Origin: Telluribacter roseus
GTDB lineage: Bacteria; Bacteroidota; Bacteroidia; Cytophagales; Spirosomataceae
Length of the DNA: 64,000 bases
Reading direction: 5' to 3'
Assembly: GCF_017355915.2 (NCBI RefSeq)
Contig: NZ_JAFEUV020000009.1
Coordinates: 1 to 64,000, forward strand
Made by a program: the position numbers and the translations under genes
In this document: one piece after another, positions 51,353-60,937 of the stretch
How the letters are laid out: each line of letters starts with the position of its first letter
Numbering within the stretch: position 1 is the stretch's first letter
Notes under the pieces: model-generated
The model's database searches: none
Told to the model about the DNA's origin: nothing
The model's input: the letters and a program-made list of their open reading frames with translations, nothing else

Positions 51353-52954
51353 TCAGATGGACTGGATATAGGCAGAAAGGCTATCGCCCTGGGGAAGGTT
51401 GAGTTTCTTGCGCAGACGGTACCGCATCACCCTGAGGCTGTCAGTCGAGACGCCAAGTAGCGTGGCCACATCGCGCGAGTCGAGGTTCATGCGGATGAGC
51501 GCCACCAGACGAATATCATTGGTGGTGAGGTGGTCATACTGCTGCTGCAGTCGGGTCAGAAACGACTGGTGTACCTGGTCAAAGATGGTCCTGAACTCGT
51601 CCCAGTGGTCGTCGTGGGTAATGTTCTGCTGGATCTGTTCGATGAGCTGCTTCAGCTGCTTTTTCTGGTCGCGCTTTTCATCTTTCACCATCGACTCCAT
51701 AGTACCACGCAGGCCATCCAGGAACTGATTCTTCCCGATCAGATGCAGCGTGTGGGAGGTTAGCTCTTTGGCCTTTATTTCCAGCTCCTGCTTCAGCGAC
51801 TCCTCTTCCAGCTTTTTGTTTTTCAGCTCCAGGAGCATGAGCTGGTTGCGGGCCTCGTTCTGACTGCGGAGCGCCTGCTCGTTTTTGAGCTTGAGGCGCT
51901 GGCGGCTGATCACCAATCCTCCGACTACTACCACCAGCAGCACGATCAGCACCACCGCCCCCGTAATGAGCCGGGCCCGCTCCTGCTCGTGGGTCAGGCT
52001 TTCTATTTCGTTGTCTTTTTTCTCCAGATCGTACAGCGTCTGGAGCAGGGCCATCTGCTTGTTGGCTTCGTCCGAATAGATATCAGTCTGGTACTTACGG
52101 CTGAGGTTCAGGTAGTAGTAGGCGCTGTCGTTGCGGTTGAGAAGGTTGTAGCCTTTGGCTAGGTCGTTGTAGGCTCCGGTAAGCTGGTAGCGGATCCCCT
52201 TCTGCTGAGCGAGCGCCAGGGCCTGCCAGCTGTAGGCGAGCCCCTGACGGTAGCGGCCGGTTTTGCGGAGTACGTCCCCGAGGTTGTTCAGGATTTCGAT
52301 CTGCGCTATCTCATCGCCATTCTTTTTATTGATCAGCAGGGCTTTGTTATAATTGACAAAGGCCGAGTCGTACTGCTCCAGATCCTCATAAATGCTACCC
52401 AGGTTTTCGTAGATCTTGGCGATACCCGGCTGGTGGGCTACGCTCTGGTAGTCGGCCAGTGCCTGACGCTGCAGGTAAAAGGCACTGTCGTAGCGTTGCT
52501 GTTTTTCGTAGAGCTGCCCGATCTTTCCCAGCGTTTCGGCCCGCCCCGCCCGGTTACCCGTCTGTTGGTAGATGGCCAGCGCTTTATCGTAGTGCTGGCG
52601 GGCCTGGTCCGGCTGGTGGCTGTAATAGTACAGCAGTCCCTGGTCGTTGAGGTTGCGGGCCAGGGGTTCGTCCTGCCGGTGCTCCCTGAATCTTTTCTCG
52701 GCCTGCTGGTAGTAGTCCAGCGCCTGCGGGTAGTAGCCCGTCTGGTACATGACACGCCCCATCTCATGCAGGTAGCGCGCCGCGTCTACCTCCTTCTTAT
52801 CGTGGACTGCCCGGGCGTAGTGGGTACGCAGCTGCAGCAGCAGCGAGTCCGGGCGCCCTCCGTCTGGTGACTTTTTTAACTCTGAGTGGTCAATTTCGGC
52901 GGAGTAGTTTCCCAGCGCAATACCTGAGGATATAATACCAATAAAGAAGACCAT
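51353..52954 (-). CDS. TPR membrane protein with LuxR-like helix-turn-helix
   Basis: The longest frame begins with TTG at 53047; I use the ATG at 52952-52954 (533 residues), though a GTG at 52990 would add a more typical signal sequence. Residues about 30-300 are tetratricopeptide repeats (QALDYYQQAEKRF, ARQHYDKALAIYQQT, AETLGKIGQLYEKQQRYDSA). A membrane helix follows (GAVVLIVLLVVVVGGLVI), then a coiled coil and a C-terminal helix-turn-helix with TTNDIRLVALIRMNLDSRD and VATLLGVSTDSLRVMRYRLRKK. It is a Bacteroidota-type sensor-regulator, probably sensing from the periplasm. It may control the phytase operon just downstream. Confidence 0.85.
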   Translation of the reverse strand: MVFFIGIISSGIALGNYSAEIDHSELKKSPDGGRPDSLLLQLRTHYARAVHDKKEVDAARYLHEMGRVMYQTGYYPQALDYYQQAEKRFREHRQDEPLARNLNDQGLLYYYSHQPDQARQHYDKALAIYQQTGNRAGRAETLGKIGQLYEKQQRYDSAFYLQRQALADYQSVAHQPGIAKIYENLGSIYEDLEQYDSAFVNYNKALLINKKNGDEIAQIEILNNLGDVLRKTGRYRQGLAYSWQALALAQQKGIRYQLTGAYNDLAKGYNLLNRNDSAYYYLNLSRKYQTDIYSDEANKQMALLQTLYDLEKKDNEIESLTHEQERARLITGAVVLIVLLVVVVGGLVISRQRLKLKNEQALRSQNEARNQLMLLELKNKKLEEESLKQELEIKAKELTSHTLHLIGKNQFLDGLRGTMESMVKDEKRDQKKQLKQLIEQIQQNITHDDHWDEFRTIFDQVHQSFLTRLQQQYDHLTTNDIRLVALIRMNLDSRDVATLLGVSTDSLRVMRYRLRKKLNLPQGDSLSAYIQSI

Positions 52955-53235
52955 TAGCAGGTACCTGGTCAAAACCTTGACGAAACCCACTGAGTTGTAA
53001 ATAAAACGTCGCACAGATGCAGTAACTAACTGGTTCAATAGCGCCAAATTAGCTAATTATGATACGCCTGCCGGCAAGTTCACAAATTGTTAACGTTGGG
53101 ATGAGGATGAGAGGAATTTCATTTTATACGGAATGCTGTCCTCCCTTCCGCCTTTCTTACACCTCCTGCTGCACTGCTTTACGTTATAGTTGCATAAACA
53201 ACAGATTGTCCTGACATTTGTAAAAAATATTGACT

Positions 53236-54192
53236 ATGGAACAAGCATTGCTGGAAGAAGTACCTTCGCTGGACCTGGCCGAATTTAACTCGGGTGATCC
53301 GCAGCGAAAAGCAAAATTTGTAGCAGACCTGGGTGCTGCCTTTAATAACATTGGATTTGTGGCGATCAAAAATCACGGGCTAAATGAAGAGCTCCGCCAC
53401 AACCTGTACGACGCGGTACAGCGTTTTTTTCAACTCCCTGAAGACGTAAAAAAGAAATACGAATTCGCAGAACTGCACGGACAGCGCGGCTATATCGGCA
53501 AAGGCAAAGAGACGGCCAAGGGCTTCAAAGTAGCTGACCTGAAGGAGTTTTATCACGTGGGGCAACCTGAGCCCGAAGGTGATATGTTCAGGAATATATT
53601 TCCTGAGGAGGTACCTGATTTTCAGACCTATACTCAGCAGGTATATAGTACCTTCGAAAATACCGGGAAGACGCTCCTGCGGGCCATTGCCATCTACCTG
53701 GAACTACCCGAAGACTACTTCGAAGACAAAGTACGCAACGGCGACAGCATCCTGCGGGCGCTGCACTACTTCCCCATCGAAAATCCGGACCTGTTGCCGG
53801 AGGGAGCCGTACGGGCTGCCGCTCACGGTGACATCAACCTCATCACGCTGCTGATGGGAGCCAGTGCGGAAGGTCTGGAAGTACTGCGGCGCGACGGCAA
53901 GTGGATTGCCATTACGGCCCTGCCCGACCAGATCGTGGTGAACGTGGGTGATATGCTGGACCGCCTTACCAACCACAAGCTGAAATCGACCATCCACCGC
54001 GTAGTAAACCCGCCGCGTGAGAAGATGGGTACTTCACGCTACTCGATTCCGTTCTTTATGCACCCCCGTGGTGATATGAATCTGACGTGTCTGGAAAGCT
54101 GTATCGACGAACAACATCCAAAACTATATACCGACATGACGGCGGGTGAGTTTCTGGATGAGCGTCTGCGCGAACTGGGACTGAAGAAATAG
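53236..54192 (+). CDS. 2-oxoglutarate/Fe(II)-dependent dioxygenase (IPNS-like)
   Basis: I use the ATG at 53236 (318 residues). The N-terminal DIOX_N domain has VPSLDLAEFNSGD and NNIGFVAIKNHGLNEELRH, and the jelly-roll core follows. The iron ligands are the His-x-Asp in AAHGDINLITLLMG and the His in LKSTIHRVVNPP. The 2-oxoglutarate Arg is in SRYSIPFFM. It is of the isopenicillin N synthase / gibberellin oxidase type. These enzymes hydroxylate or cyclise small molecules; the substrate cannot be inferred, and no biosynthetic cluster is present. It is transcribed alone, with a strong terminator. Confidence 0.88.
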   Translation: MEQALLEEVPSLDLAEFNSGDPQRKAKFVADLGAAFNNIGFVAIKNHGLNEELRHNLYDAVQRFFQLPEDVKKKYEFAELHGQRGYIGKGKETAKGFKVADLKEFYHVGQPEPEGDMFRNIFPEEVPDFQTYTQQVYSTFENTGKTLLRAIAIYLELPEDYFEDKVRNGDSILRALHYFPIENPDLLPEGAVRAAAHGDINLITLLMGASAEGLEVLRRDGKWIAITALPDQIVVNVGDMLDRLTNHKLKSTIHRVVNPPREKMGTSRYSIPFFMHPRGDMNLTCLESCIDEQHPKLYTDMTAGEFLDERLRELGLKK

Positions 54193-54239
54193 CAGGATTT
54201 TCTTCGCCCGCTACGGGCGCTTTCCAGCCTCATTTCAAA

Positions 54240-54277
54240 GAACTTCCTGTGTAAAGTGCGCAGGAAGTTCTTTTTTT
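54240..54277 (+). terminator. Terminator of the dioxygenase gene
   Basis: GAACTTCCTG and CAGGAAGTTC form a perfect 10-base-pair stem with an 11-base loop, followed by seven T residues. Confidence 0.9.
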
Positions 54278-54319
54278 ACGACTTTTACATACTGTTCCTA
54301 CGTATACAACCCACTATTA

Positions 54320-55492
54320 ATGCGGAGATTCCGGTACATCATTTACCTGAGAGACATACTACTACTGGCCTGTACGGCTTTTGGTGGACCTCAGGTACAC
54401 CTGATGATGATGCTGGAACTGCTCGTACAAAAGCGCAGGTACCTTACTGAGGAAGAGCTTCTCGAACTGCAGGCACTCTGCCAGGTACTACCGGGACCTA
54501 CCTCTACGCAGACGGTCACCGCCCTGGGCTTTAAGATCGGCGGCCCTAACCTGGCCTACCTTACGCTGCTAGTGTGGTCGTTACCAGCCATGGTACTTAT
54601 GACACTGGCGGCCATTGGTACGCACTACCTGCAGGCCAATGACATATCACTGTCCTTTACCCGCTTTGTAGGTCCCATGGCGGTAGCCTTTCTGATGTTT
54701 GGCGGGTATCGCATCGCTCAGAAGGTGATCCATGGCTACCAGGGATGGACGTTGATGATTATCTCATCCGTAGTAGCCTACCTGTTTCCCTCACCGTACG
54801 TAACGCCCCTGCTGATCCTGGTGGGTGGGGTGATGGCTTCGCTTAACTACCGCAAGCACGAGGTCATGGATAAGGAGCCCCTGCGGATCGAGTGGGCCAA
54901 TTTTTTTCTGTGGCTGGGGGTGCTGGTAGCGGCGGCGGCATTGGGTGCTATTACGCGCTCGCTGCCGGTACGTCTGTTCGAGAACTTCTACCGCAACGGC
55001 AGCCTGGTATTTGGCGGCGGGCAGGTACTGATCCCCATGCTTTACAATGAGTTTGTGGTATTTAAGCACTACCTCACCCGGCAGGAGTTTCTGTCGGGTA
55101 TGGCCCTTACGCAGGTAGTACCCGGGCCGGTGTTCTCGATCTCTACCTACGTAGGGGGCATGTCTATGGAGCATTACGGGATCAGCGGCCAGATCCTGGG
55201 CGCCGTCATAGCCACGGTAGGCATTTTTCTGCCGGGTACCTTTCTGATCTTCTTTGTGTACCGCTTCTGGGACCAGTTGAAGAAGTACCGGGGTATCCGG
55301 GCTTCGCTGGACGGTATCCACGCGGCCAGTTGCGGTCTTACGGTAGCCGCCGCTATTATCCTGTTTCAGCCCATGGCTACGCAGCTACAGCCCCTGCTCA
55401 CGGTAGTAGGCACCCTGCTGGTCCTTTACTTCACCCGCGTTCCCTCCTACCTCATTATTCTGGGAGGTCTGGTACTGGGGCTTGTTTTTTAG
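54320..55492 (+). CDS. chrA: Chromate transporter family protein
   Basis: The 390-residue protein is a two-domain CHR transporter of about ten membrane helices. Each half has the CHR motifs: FGGPQVHLMMM, then QVLPGPTSTQ in the N-terminal half, and GGGQVLIPML, then TQVVPGPVFSISTYVGG in the C-terminal half. ChrA proteins expel chromate, and some move other oxyanions. It stands alone, without the chrB regulator, so chromate resistance is likely by family but not proven. Confidence 0.9.
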   Translation: MRRFRYIIYLRDILLLACTAFGGPQVHLMMMLELLVQKRRYLTEEELLELQALCQVLPGPTSTQTVTALGFKIGGPNLAYLTLLVWSLPAMVLMTLAAIGTHYLQANDISLSFTRFVGPMAVAFLMFGGYRIAQKVIHGYQGWTLMIISSVVAYLFPSPYVTPLLILVGGVMASLNYRKHEVMDKEPLRIEWANFFLWLGVLVAAAALGAITRSLPVRLFENFYRNGSLVFGGGQVLIPMLYNEFVVFKHYLTRQEFLSGMALTQVVPGPVFSISTYVGGMSMEHYGISGQILGAVIATVGIFLPGTFLIFFVYRFWDQLKKYRGIRASLDGIHAASCGLTVAAAIILFQPMATQLQPLLTVVGTLLVLYFTRVPSYLIILGGLVLGLVF

Positions 55493-55583
55493 CTCAGCTA
55501 AATAGCACATATTCATGCGGGCTGGGTTGCAAACCTGCGCAGGATTTCCAAACTTTGAAGATATTTTAATCTATTCCAAACCC

Positions 55584-58553
55584 ATGAAAAAAGTACTGAC
55601 GGTCCTCTGTCTGACTATTGCCTTTATTGTTTCTCATTTCTCTGCCTTTGCCCAGATTAGTACCCCGCCCGACTTTCTAGGGGCGAATCGCCAGTGGGTC
55701 GACTCGGTATTTGCGACCCTTACCCCCGATGAGCGCATTGCGCAGCTGATCATGGTGGCCGCTACCTCCGATACCCGTCGAGCCCTTATTGACACTGCAC
55801 GCAGCAATCCGGCCTACGTAGCGAAGCTGATCCGGGAGAATAAGATCGGGGGGGTGGTATTCTTCCAGGGAGGGCCGGTACCACAGGCACGGCTGACCAA
55901 CTATTTCCAGTCTATATCCAAAGTACCGCTGCTGGTAGCCATGGATGCCGAATGGGGCCTGGCCATGCGCATCGACAGCACCGTACGCTACCCCTACCAG
56001 ATCACGATGGGAGCCATGCAGGGACACGACGACCTCATCTACCAGATGGGCGCACAGTTGGCCCAGCAGGCCCGGCGACTGGGTGTACATATCAACTTTG
56101 CTCCCGTAGCCGACGTCAACAATAACCCTAATAACCCCGTTATTGGCTTTCGCTCGTTTGGGGAGAATAAGTACCGGGTTGCCGAAAAGGCGGTGGCCTA
56201 CATGAAGGGGATGCAGGACCACGGCCTGCTGACCAGTGCCAAACATTTCCCCGGCCACGGCGACACGGGTGTGGATTCGCACTACGACCTGCCCGTGATC
56301 GGCAAAGATATTACGCAGCTGGACTCGCTGGAACTGTATCCGTTCCGGGTGCTGATCAACAACGGACTGAGTGGTATGATGATCGCGCACCTGAGTATAC
56401 CGGCGCTTGATAAAACACCCAACCTTCCCTCTACCCTCTCAAAGCCCATCGTGACCGACCTGCTGAAGTTCAAGCTGGGCTTCAACGGGCTGATCTACTC
56501 CGACGCCATGAACATGAAGGGCGTTACCAAGTACTTCTCCAATGGCAAGGCTGACGCTATGGGTCTGGAAGCTGGCATGGATATTCTAGAGTTTACGGAA
56601 GATGTCCCCATGGCTATCGCCGAGATCAAGAACGCCATCGCGGCAGGCCGGATCTCCCAGGCCCAGATCGACGATCGTGTTCGCAAAGTACTGGCGGCTA
56701 AAGCCTGGGTAGGTCTCGATCGCCTTAAGCCTGTTGATATGACCAATCTGGTAGAGGATCTGAACCCCAAAGCCGCTGAGCTGACCAACCGGCTCATGGT
56801 AGAAAACGCCCTGACGGTACTTAAAAACGATGGCAATCTGCTGCCACTTCGCCAGCTGGATACACTCAGGATCGCGGCGATTTCGCTGGGGTCTGATAAA
56901 CCTACTAAATTCCAGGAGATAGCGGGTCTGTACACAAAGGTAGATACTTTCAATATTCCGGCTCGTCCTACCGAGGCACAACTCGCTGCACTTAATGCAA
57001 AGCTCAACGACTACAACCTGCTGCTGGTAGGGGTACACCTCAACAGCGTGTCGCCCCGCCTGAACTTCGGCCTGACGGAGCAGATGAACGCGGTACTTAA
57101 CCAGCTCACGGCTACGGGCAAGGCCGTAGTGAGCCTCTTTGGCAACCCGTACGTCCTGAACAAGGTCCAGAACCCCGAGCAGGCCAAAGCCCTGGTGATG
57201 ACCTACCAGATGACGCCTTATACCGAAGACCTGGCCGCCCAATTGATCTTTGGCGCGATACCAGCCAGAGGCAAACTACCCGTGACGGTGAATGAGCGCT
57301 TCGCCTACGGAGCCGGTATCGAAACACCCGCCATCTGCCGCATGAAGTACACCATTCCGGAAGAGGTGGGGCTGGATTCAAAGATTATCACGCACAAGAT
57401 TGACTCCATTGCTAACTACGCCATTGCCCAGAAGGCTACGCCCGGCTGCGTGGTACAACTGGCTAAGGACGGCAAGGTATTTTTCCGTAAAGCCTACGGT
57501 ACCCATACGTACGAGCAGCAAAAGCCTACGCAGCTCACCGACCTGTACGACCTGGCTTCGGTAACCAAGGTAACGGCCGCTACGCTGGCGCTGATGAGCC
57601 TGTGGGATCAGAAGAAATTTGACCTGGATGCCCCCATGAAGGCGTACCTGCCCTTCTTTGCAGGCTCTAACAAGGCAGACCTGAAATGGCGGGATGTACT
57701 GACTCACCAGGCCCGTCTGAAGGCCTGGATTCCTTTCTGGCGTGACGCTAAAAACCCGAATGGTACCTGGAAAAAGAACACTTTCACGACCCAGAAGTCG
57801 GAGGATTTCCCGATTGAGGTAGTTCAGGACAGCCTGTACCTGCACAAAGACTACCCCCAGAAAATATTCAAGGCTATCCGCGACTCACCTCTGAATCCGG
57901 AGCCCGGCTATGTGTACAGCGACTTTTCATTCTACCTCTATCCGCAGATCGTCGAGAACCAGACCGGAATGGAGATGGAAGAGTACCTTAAAAAGAACTA
58001 CTACAGCAAGCTAGGGGCCAGTACGCTTACGTACAATCCGCTCCGCTACTATGATATTAACCGCATAGTACCCACCGAGCGCGATACGTTTTTCCGGCAG
58101 ACGGTCATTCGCGGCAAAGTACACGACGAAGGTGCCGTGATGCTGGCCGGATTCAGCGGCCACGCGGGACTCTTTGGCAATGCCAATGACCTGATGAAAG
58201 TAACGCAGATGTACCTGCAGAAAGGAAGCTACGGCGGCCAGCAGTTGCTCAGCCCCGATGTACTGACCGAATTTACGAGGTACCAGTACCCTGAAACAGG
58301 AAGCCGCCGCGGTATTGGTTTTGATAAGCCTACCTTCAAGTACACCGGCAATGCGCCTAAGTACGCCCACCCCATGAGCTACGGCCATACCGGCTTTACG
58401 GGTATTATGGTATGGATGGACCCAGCCATAAACCTCAACTACGTGTTCCTGTCGAACCGGGTGTACCCCACGCGTGACAACAACAAGATCTCGCAGCTCA
58501 ACATCCGTACCGCCATCATGGACGCCGTATATGAGCAGCTCTATAAGAAGTAA
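55584..58553 (+). CDS. GH3 beta-N-acetylglucosaminidase fused to serine beta-lactamase-like hydrolase
   Basis: I use the ATG at 55584, which begins MKKVLTVLCLTIAFIVSHFS, a signal peptide (989 residues). The N-terminal half is a NagZ-like GH3 domain: AMDAEWGLAMRID, LGVHINFAPVADVN, SAKHFPGHGDTGVDSHYDLP with the catalytic His, and YSDAMNMKGV with the nucleophile Asp. The C-terminal half, from about 600, is a class C beta-lactamase-like domain with ASVTKVTAAT (Ser-x-x-Lys), YVYSDFS and GHTGFTG. It would cleave sugar bonds of muropeptides and, with the second domain, peptide or ester bonds in the periplasm. This fusion is known in Bacteroidota. Confidence 0.9.
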   Translation: MKKVLTVLCLTIAFIVSHFSAFAQISTPPDFLGANRQWVDSVFATLTPDERIAQLIMVAATSDTRRALIDTARSNPAYVAKLIRENKIGGVVFFQGGPVPQARLTNYFQSISKVPLLVAMDAEWGLAMRIDSTVRYPYQITMGAMQGHDDLIYQMGAQLAQQARRLGVHINFAPVADVNNNPNNPVIGFRSFGENKYRVAEKAVAYMKGMQDHGLLTSAKHFPGHGDTGVDSHYDLPVIGKDITQLDSLELYPFRVLINNGLSGMMIAHLSIPALDKTPNLPSTLSKPIVTDLLKFKLGFNGLIYSDAMNMKGVTKYFSNGKADAMGLEAGMDILEFTEDVPMAIAEIKNAIAAGRISQAQIDDRVRKVLAAKAWVGLDRLKPVDMTNLVEDLNPKAAELTNRLMVENALTVLKNDGNLLPLRQLDTLRIAAISLGSDKPTKFQEIAGLYTKVDTFNIPARPTEAQLAALNAKLNDYNLLLVGVHLNSVSPRLNFGLTEQMNAVLNQLTATGKAVVSLFGNPYVLNKVQNPEQAKALVMTYQMTPYTEDLAAQLIFGAIPARGKLPVTVNERFAYGAGIETPAICRMKYTIPEEVGLDSKIITHKIDSIANYAIAQKATPGCVVQLAKDGKVFFRKAYGTHTYEQQKPTQLTDLYDLASVTKVTAATLALMSLWDQKKFDLDAPMKAYLPFFAGSNKADLKWRDVLTHQARLKAWIPFWRDAKNPNGTWKKNTFTTQKSEDFPIEVVQDSLYLHKDYPQKIFKAIRDSPLNPEPGYVYSDFSFYLYPQIVENQTGMEMEEYLKKNYYSKLGASTLTYNPLRYYDINRIVPTERDTFFRQTVIRGKVHDEGAVMLAGFSGHAGLFGNANDLMKVTQMYLQKGSYGGQQLLSPDVLTEFTRYQYPETGSRRGIGFDKPTFKYTGNAPKYAHPMSYGHTGFTGIMVWMDPAINLNYVFLSNRVYPTRDNNKISQLNIRTAIMDAVYEQLYKK

Positions 58554-58571
58554 CTGTAATCATCCTCATAC

Positions 58572-58609
58572 GAAGTAGAAAAAGCCGCAGGAGCGGCTTT
58601 TTCTACTTC
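58572..58609 (+). terminator. Terminator of the GH3-hydrolase gene
   Basis: GAAGTAGAAAAAGCCGC and its complement form a perfect 17-base-pair stem with an AGGA loop. It lies 18 bases after the stop. Confidence 0.9.
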
Positions 58610-58624
58610 AGACCCTTGTATCGC

Positions 58625-60124
58625 ATGAAATCCGTTTGCTTCTCCCCCGTACGCTTTTTACTTCTTTGGATAGTACTTTCTCTCTCCTGTACCAGGCCAG
58701 TTGGCTCCCAAAGCAGCAGCTCCCGCGAAGGACTGACCGGGGTAACCTTGCGTAAGGAGATCAGCCAGTACGGTATCACCTGGACTTTTGACCAACCCGC
58801 CAAAACCGGCCAGTTTATCACCGGTGACTGGTGGGTAGTAGGTCCGGTACGTATCGTTAAGATCACCCCTGAACCGGGACCAGCCCGCGTAGATAACTCC
58901 GCTATTAAGATCAACCACTGGAACGACACCAGCCTCAAAAAGGATACCTTCATGCGCAACGGCTCCATGATCGTACTGAAGGCTGGCTACACCCAGGGCT
59001 ACGACTCCCGCAGTGGTTCGTTCAGCCCGAAGGACGTGATCAACCTCCCTCTGGACCTCTCCCCCAACCGGTCACTCATCTCCTCCATCAGCAATACGTC
59101 GCTCTCCGTTGATCATTTCAGCAAAGATCTGATGTGGGACAATGAAAAGCAGTGTCAGGTAGTGATGAAGGCGGCGGCGGTACTTACCTGCCTGCCCGCG
59201 GAACCTCCGGCCGATGCCTTCAGACCACCCTACGCCGGTACTGATAAGCCTCTATTTAGAACCAAAGATATCCGATGGGACCTGCTGCCCCGGCTCCAGC
59301 CTGCTGGCGAAGTACCTTCGTGGGAGGCTTTTGAGCGGTACTTCCAGCGCCCCTGGATCGACCACATCCTGAGCTGGTCGCAGCAGGAGCTGGTTCCCAA
59401 CGAAAACCAGCCCAACTATGGTCGTGAGTACGCCCGCCTCGTGTCCATAGCCAGCCTGATGGTGATGCTGGACGTTCCAAAGGAACGGAAGGAAAAGCTA
59501 ACCATAGAGCTGATTCAGCGTGGTATCGACCTGTACGGATTGGCGATGGTAGGTGGCTACTGGAACGAAGGCGGCGGGCACTCGAGTGGCCGCAAATGGC
59601 CGATTCTGTTCGCGAGTATTATGCTGGACAACCCTACCCTGGCGCAACTGCCCGAAACGGCCCTTTTTCACGAAGACACGCAGACGTACTACGGGAAGGG
59701 ATGGTTTGGACAAACGGCACTGTGGCAAATGATCACCCACCACGGCAGGCGAGACCCGTACGAGGAGAAGCACCCGGACCAGTGGGAGAAGTGGGACAAA
59801 ACATCAGAGAGCTACCGTACCTGCTGCAATGCCTCCGCCTGGACCGGTACCGCTCTGGCCGCCCGCTACCTGAAGGCCATCCGGCTATGGAACCACGACG
59901 CGCACTTTGACTACATCGAGCGGTGGATGCGGGAGGATGACCCCTACGCGAGTGCGCGTGGCAACTACCCGCGCCCCAAAGCCGAAACTACTACTTACGA
60001 TCCTTTCGTAACGGCCATGTGGCGCGCGCACCGCTCGCAGGCACCCGGGCAGGAGGGAGCGGGTAATCCCCGAAAGTTTGTATGGCAGGGAAATAAAGGC
60101 GTGTGGGTGAGCAATCCGAAGTAG
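58625..60124 (+). CDS. Unknown secreted lipoprotein of about 500 residues
   Basis: I use the ATG at 58625 (499 residues). The signal ends in LSLSC, a likely lipid anchor. The N-terminal half is beta-rich with aromatic residues (ISQYGITWTFDQPAKTGQF). The C-terminal part is helical with repeated aromatic and acid motifs: NYGREYARLVSIASLMVMLD, ALWQMITHHGRRDPYEE and YRTCCNASAWTGTALAARYL. This half resembles the alpha/alpha toroids of glycoside hydrolases and lyases, but I do not recognise a family. Two cysteines in CCNAS are notable. It starts 16 bases after a strong terminator, so it must have its own promoter. Confidence 0.6.
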   Translation: MKSVCFSPVRFLLLWIVLSLSCTRPVGSQSSSSREGLTGVTLRKEISQYGITWTFDQPAKTGQFITGDWWVVGPVRIVKITPEPGPARVDNSAIKINHWNDTSLKKDTFMRNGSMIVLKAGYTQGYDSRSGSFSPKDVINLPLDLSPNRSLISSISNTSLSVDHFSKDLMWDNEKQCQVVMKAAAVLTCLPAEPPADAFRPPYAGTDKPLFRTKDIRWDLLPRLQPAGEVPSWEAFERYFQRPWIDHILSWSQQELVPNENQPNYGREYARLVSIASLMVMLDVPKERKEKLTIELIQRGIDLYGLAMVGGYWNEGGGHSSGRKWPILFASIMLDNPTLAQLPETALFHEDTQTYYGKGWFGQTALWQMITHHGRRDPYEEKHPDQWEKWDKTSESYRTCCNASAWTGTALAARYLKAIRLWNHDAHFDYIERWMREDDPYASARGNYPRPKAETTTYDPFVTAMWRAHRSQAPGQEGAGNPRKFVWQGNKGVWVSNPK

Positions 60125-60142
60125 ATTGAAAAATAGCAATAC

Positions 60143-60178
60143 AACAAAAAGGCGGAGATGGGTCTCCGCCTTTTTGTT
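60143..60178. terminator. Bidirectional terminator between convergent genes
   Basis: AACAAAAAGGCGGAGA and its complement form a perfect 16-base-pair stem with a TGGG loop. The A and T runs at both ends serve the lipoprotein gene and the opposing pgl gene. Confidence 0.9.
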
Positions 60179-60196
60179 TGAATATACTTAATCTGG

Positions 60197-60928
60197 TTAT
60201 GCTTTATTGGTCAGCTGAGCCGCCGCCGCTTCATCCACCATCCATATCACTTCTCCTTCCTGGGGTTGGATGAGTTGGGAGGGGTACTGCTCCGGATTCC
60301 GTTCGCCTTCCAGTACCTCGTACAGAGCCTTGGCCTTGTTGCTGCCAAACGTCATGAAGCAGATCATACGGGCCTGATTGATGAGCGGGGCCGTGAGGGT
60401 AACGCGGTGCATCGACTGCGGCTCCAGATAGTAGGCCTGCACCCAGCGCGAGGGCTCGTGCAGTACCTCCGTACCGGGGAACAGCGAAGCCATGTGCCCG
60501 TCATCCCCCATTCCCAGTAGGATCAGGTCAAACTGCGGGGCTTCCTGGCCGAAGTGCTTCTGCAGTAGCTGCTCGTATTGATCGGCAAATGCCTCCGGCT
60601 CGGTCTCTTCTGCCCACATGGGGTAGATCTGCTCCTGGGGGACAGGTACCTTGTTTAGGAATGTTTCCTGAGCCATTTTGGCGTTGCTGCGTTCATCCGT
60701 TAGGGGTACCCAGCGCTCATCGCCCCAGAATATGTAGGTCTTTTGCCAAGGTACCTGTTCCAGGTAGGGCGACTCCGCCAGCATGTTGTACAGCTGCACC
60801 GGCGACGACCCACCCGTCAGGGCTACGGTAAAGCGTCCGTTCTGCAGTACCGCCTTCTCGGCGGCCTGTACAAATAGCAGAGCAGCCGCCTGGCTGAGCT
60901 GATCTTTATTTTCAAATATCTGTAACAT
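60197..60928 (-). CDS. pgl: 6-phosphogluconolactonase
   Basis: The 243-residue protein shows the SugarP_isomerase-like lactonase features: FTVALTGGSSPVQLYNMLAE, FWGDERWVPLTDERSNA, and LILLGMGDDGHMASLFPGTE. It hydrolyses 6-phosphogluconolactone, the second step of the oxidative pentose phosphate pathway. It starts nine bases after the stop of zwf, in a gnd-zwf-pgl operon that encodes the entire oxidative branch. Confidence 0.95.
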   Translation of the reverse strand: MLQIFENKDQLSQAAALLFVQAAEKAVLQNGRFTVALTGGSSPVQLYNMLAESPYLEQVPWQKTYIFWGDERWVPLTDERSNAKMAQETFLNKVPVPQEQIYPMWAEETEPEAFADQYEQLLQKHFGQEAPQFDLILLGMGDDGHMASLFPGTEVLHEPSRWVQAYYLEPQSMHRVTLTAPLINQARMICFMTFGSNKAKALYEVLEGERNPEQYPSQLIQPQEGEVIWMVDEAAAAQLTNKA

Positions 60929-60937
60929 AGTTTTCAG

